NCBI GenBank assembly: GCA_002633005.1
Contig: NMRA01000044.1
Span: 117,041-181,040, forward strand
DNA: 64,000 nt
Source: Phoronis australis
Lineage: Eukaryota; Phoronida; Phoronidae
Reading direction: 5' to 3'
A model generated the notes under the pieces. That model was given only the letters and a program-made list of their open reading frames with translations. It made no database searches and was not told the DNA's origin. This document shows positions 62,001-64,000 of this stretch, in pieces. Every line of letters starts with the position of its first letter. The stretch's first letter is position 1. Position numbers and translations under genes: made by a program.

Positions 62001-64000
62001 CTGTGTAAGGGTTTTCTACACACAAAAGATGCCGGTGACTGTGTTCCAACCAAAGGACTGAAGAGGGCGTTGTATGAGCTGTGTGGACATCTCTTTAAGG
62101 GAAATCTTAAACACGACAACTTGGTGTCTGTTCTTACTGAGCTGTCTGTAAGTATCAGTCTTTGTACATGGAGACGGGAGCTGTATTTTTGTTAAAATAT
62201 GGAAATATGCACTTCTCGCTGGATGTGTTGTTTTGGCCACAAACTACAGGACATGTTTCTCCAAGAGACTTTTGTCTTTTGGATTTTGTCTTCAACCAAA
62301 AGTCAGAAATCTGACTGCGTATACCCAAAAGTTGATTTTTTTGTCTTGTGTTTCTCAGCTTATTCAAACAGTCTGCAAACTTCTGGACTTGACTTCGAGT
62401 TGACAGGTTTTGCGACTTTCTGAAACAGGCTGAGCTGTCCATAGAATAATTTTCATTCAAAAGACCAAAGCCAATTAGAATCTTGGAAAAAACATGTCCC
62501 TGGTCACCATGATACCGTGACATTGTATTGCTATCCTATAGGCGAAGATGATTATTATACACTCGTGTGTGGGTTTCTAGAAAAGTGTCTTAAAAGAAAT
62601 TAACTCGTTGCCAAAATATTTCAAATCATGGTTGGATATGCTGCGGTGGAAAGTATCCCATTCTCAGTGGAAAGTTTTAAAAAAATTTCTGCCACATTGA
62701 TTCAGTGGCCACCACTTTGTGCTGAATTGTGTTTATTGATATGTCAAATGTCTGGTGTGCGGAAGTTATCGTAAAACGCTGAACTTTTTATTTGCAGTCT
62801 AATGAAAGTGCATTTTCATCGTTGCTGGCCGATGTTTTTAGCTTGTTAGGTAAGTCCTCCATGACTTAAGTGAATGCTTTTAGAAACTGAACAGTGGTGT
62901 CAAGGATAACACGTTATTTTCCCGTTTTTCAATTGTCGGTATAGACGTTTGTAATTTTACACTATTTAAGTCCTCCTCAATGCTAATTAGGTCGATCCAA
63001 AGTCACAAACTGCAAACTGGAACAAGTGAAGTTTCTGAATGTTCCTATTGAACAATCTGTGAACTCTATTCGATCATTGCAGTTATGTGTGATTGGGAAG
63101 GGTAACTGAAAAACTAAAGCAAAGGATTTCACCCCAAAACATTAGCCAAAACGATTATAGTGTTCATAGGTGGCGCTGCATGTTAACACATATTTTGTGA
63201 TACAATTGTTGACGTCAGTGTTTAATTGTCTGATTCGTTCTTGTAGATATCGAAGTGTCATGCTCTGAGGATGAATCGCAGCGTAATGTCCTGAACAAAC
63301 TCATTCTAGCCTGTACCAGCATAGTCTCTGATGCTGTGCTGAAAGAGAGGCTGGACCAGGAGACCCTGGAGTCACTGCATGTCATACCCTCTAAACAGAA
63401 GTTTCAGGAGAAATACGTCAAGACGAAAACCAGGCTATAGTATGGTTATTTTGTAACTTGGTGGGCACTGTGCTTACAATTGTTTACTTAGAACTTGTGA
63501 TACAAGTACTGATCATATTTAGAAAACATTAACAAAGGCCAATTCTACTAACTTTGTTGGTTTTTGGAGTTCTATTTATTTCTGGTCTCAAGAGATTCGT
63601 ATGGGGAGTTCCGAAACTCTATTGTAGTAGATTTTTATGTAATGAGTCATTTACAGGAGGGTTAAAAGTGTCATTTACAGGGTTCCCAGATTTTAAGAAC
63701 CAGTTTGATGCCTGTTATTCAGTGAAAGAAACTGGTTCTCAAAATGCAGGACCTCTGTAAGTGACTACTAGCCCAAAGCATTTTATGGCACATGTCTTTG
63801 CTTACCAAATGGCTGCGTCATAGTTTAATGGCTTCAACTTTCTTGGCATACTTACTTGCTCCATAACAGCACCATTCACATTTCCTAGCTACAAACAACA
63901 AAAGTTCAACTTGCTCAGGGAAGAGAGTGAAGGATATGCCAAGCTAGTGTCTGAACTTGGACAGGAAATAACAAGTAAAGTGACCCCGGCCTTGATATTG
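59019..64000 (+). CDS. THOC2: THOC2, THO/TREX complex subunit (5' part, runs off window)
   Basis: Five exons join in frame: 59019-59083, 61994-62147, 62798-62849, 63247-63439, 63899-64000 (cut by the window). They encode the first ~188 residues. The start [18 protein letters not shown] resembles the THOC2 N-terminus (W-x-K-x-G-R-x-E-F across the first junction). Strong matches follow: [60 protein letters not shown] and [22 protein letters not shown]2 is the large scaffold of the nuclear THO complex, which couples transcription to mRNP packaging and export. The remaining ~1,400 residues lie beyond the window. All four junctions keep frame (TT|T, TCT|TCT, G|AT, TA|C). Confidence 0.92.
59084..61993 (+). 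other. THOC2 intron 1
   Basis: A 2.9-kb intron. It holds the hairpin at 59954-59990. A short ATG-donor pair near 60710 (MSRGFSL then gttagt) was noticed but not supported as an exon. Confidence 0.65.
59954..59990. repeat. hairpin in THOC2 intron 1
   Basis: 16-base arms (GGTGCAAAGCTGTATA and reverse complement, 15 of 16) around a 5-base loop. Confidence 0.8.
63670..63765. mobile_element. palindromic MITE family B, copy in THOC2 intron 4
   Basis: The ends GTCATTTACAGGGTTCCC and (reversed) GTCACTTACAGAGGTCC border an inverted core AAGAACCAGTTT / AAACTGGTTCT. It is the same family as 42255-42354 and 39291-39370. Confidence 0.7.

Overview
This is nuclear DNA from an animal. Genes are split into short exons with GT..AG introns of about 0.2 to 3 kb, sequence between genes is moderately AT-rich, and decayed DNA transposons, a Penelope-like retroelement and tRNA-derived repeats are scattered through it. 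A caspase-2-type CARD, a Rv2258c-like methyltransferase and Penelope elements together suggest a marine invertebrate (cnidarian-like or a basal deuterostome). The species cannot be fixed from the sequence alone. All splice sites given here were read by eye, and the reading frame was checked across every junction.

Region 1 (1-15.2 kb). The last coding exon of an ABCC-type transporter lies on the + strand. Two tandem minus-strand paralogues follow (1367-7216 and 10222-15219). Each encodes an N-terminal CARD, a linker, a coiled coil and a low-complexity tail, and three of their exons have identical lengths. An isolated THAP zinc-finger exon lies on the opposite strand inside an intron of the first paralogue.

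Region 2 (15.2-32.7 kb). This is a gene-poor block with a 276-base assembly gap, a broken Penelope-like element (RT and GIY-YIG remnants), inverted repeats, a tRNA-like hairpin and short tandem repeats. Two or three orphan exon-like ORFs are present but I could not assign them.

Region 3 (32.7-40.1 kb). A complete four-exon SAM-dependent methyltransferase of the Rv2258c-like family lies on the minus strand. It is followed by an intronless PTPMT1-like mitochondrial phosphatase, also minus.

Region 4 (40.6-64 kb). SPATA4 (+, six exons) is divergent from PTPMT1. ALKBH8 (minus, nine exons) and THOC2 (+, first five exons, running off the window) start 196 bases apart and probably share a promoter. 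The introns and spacers here carry several miniature inverted-repeat elements, two of them with clear target-site duplications, a SINE family and a 36-bp minisatellite.

No functional pathway joins all the genes. The housekeeping genes (ALKBH8 tRNA wobble-uridine modification, THOC2 mRNA export, PTPMT1 cardiolipin synthesis) appear to be neighbours by chance. The feature most likely to be new biology is the tandem CARD/coiled-coil pair, whose architecture fits a scaffold for death-fold or innate immune signalling.
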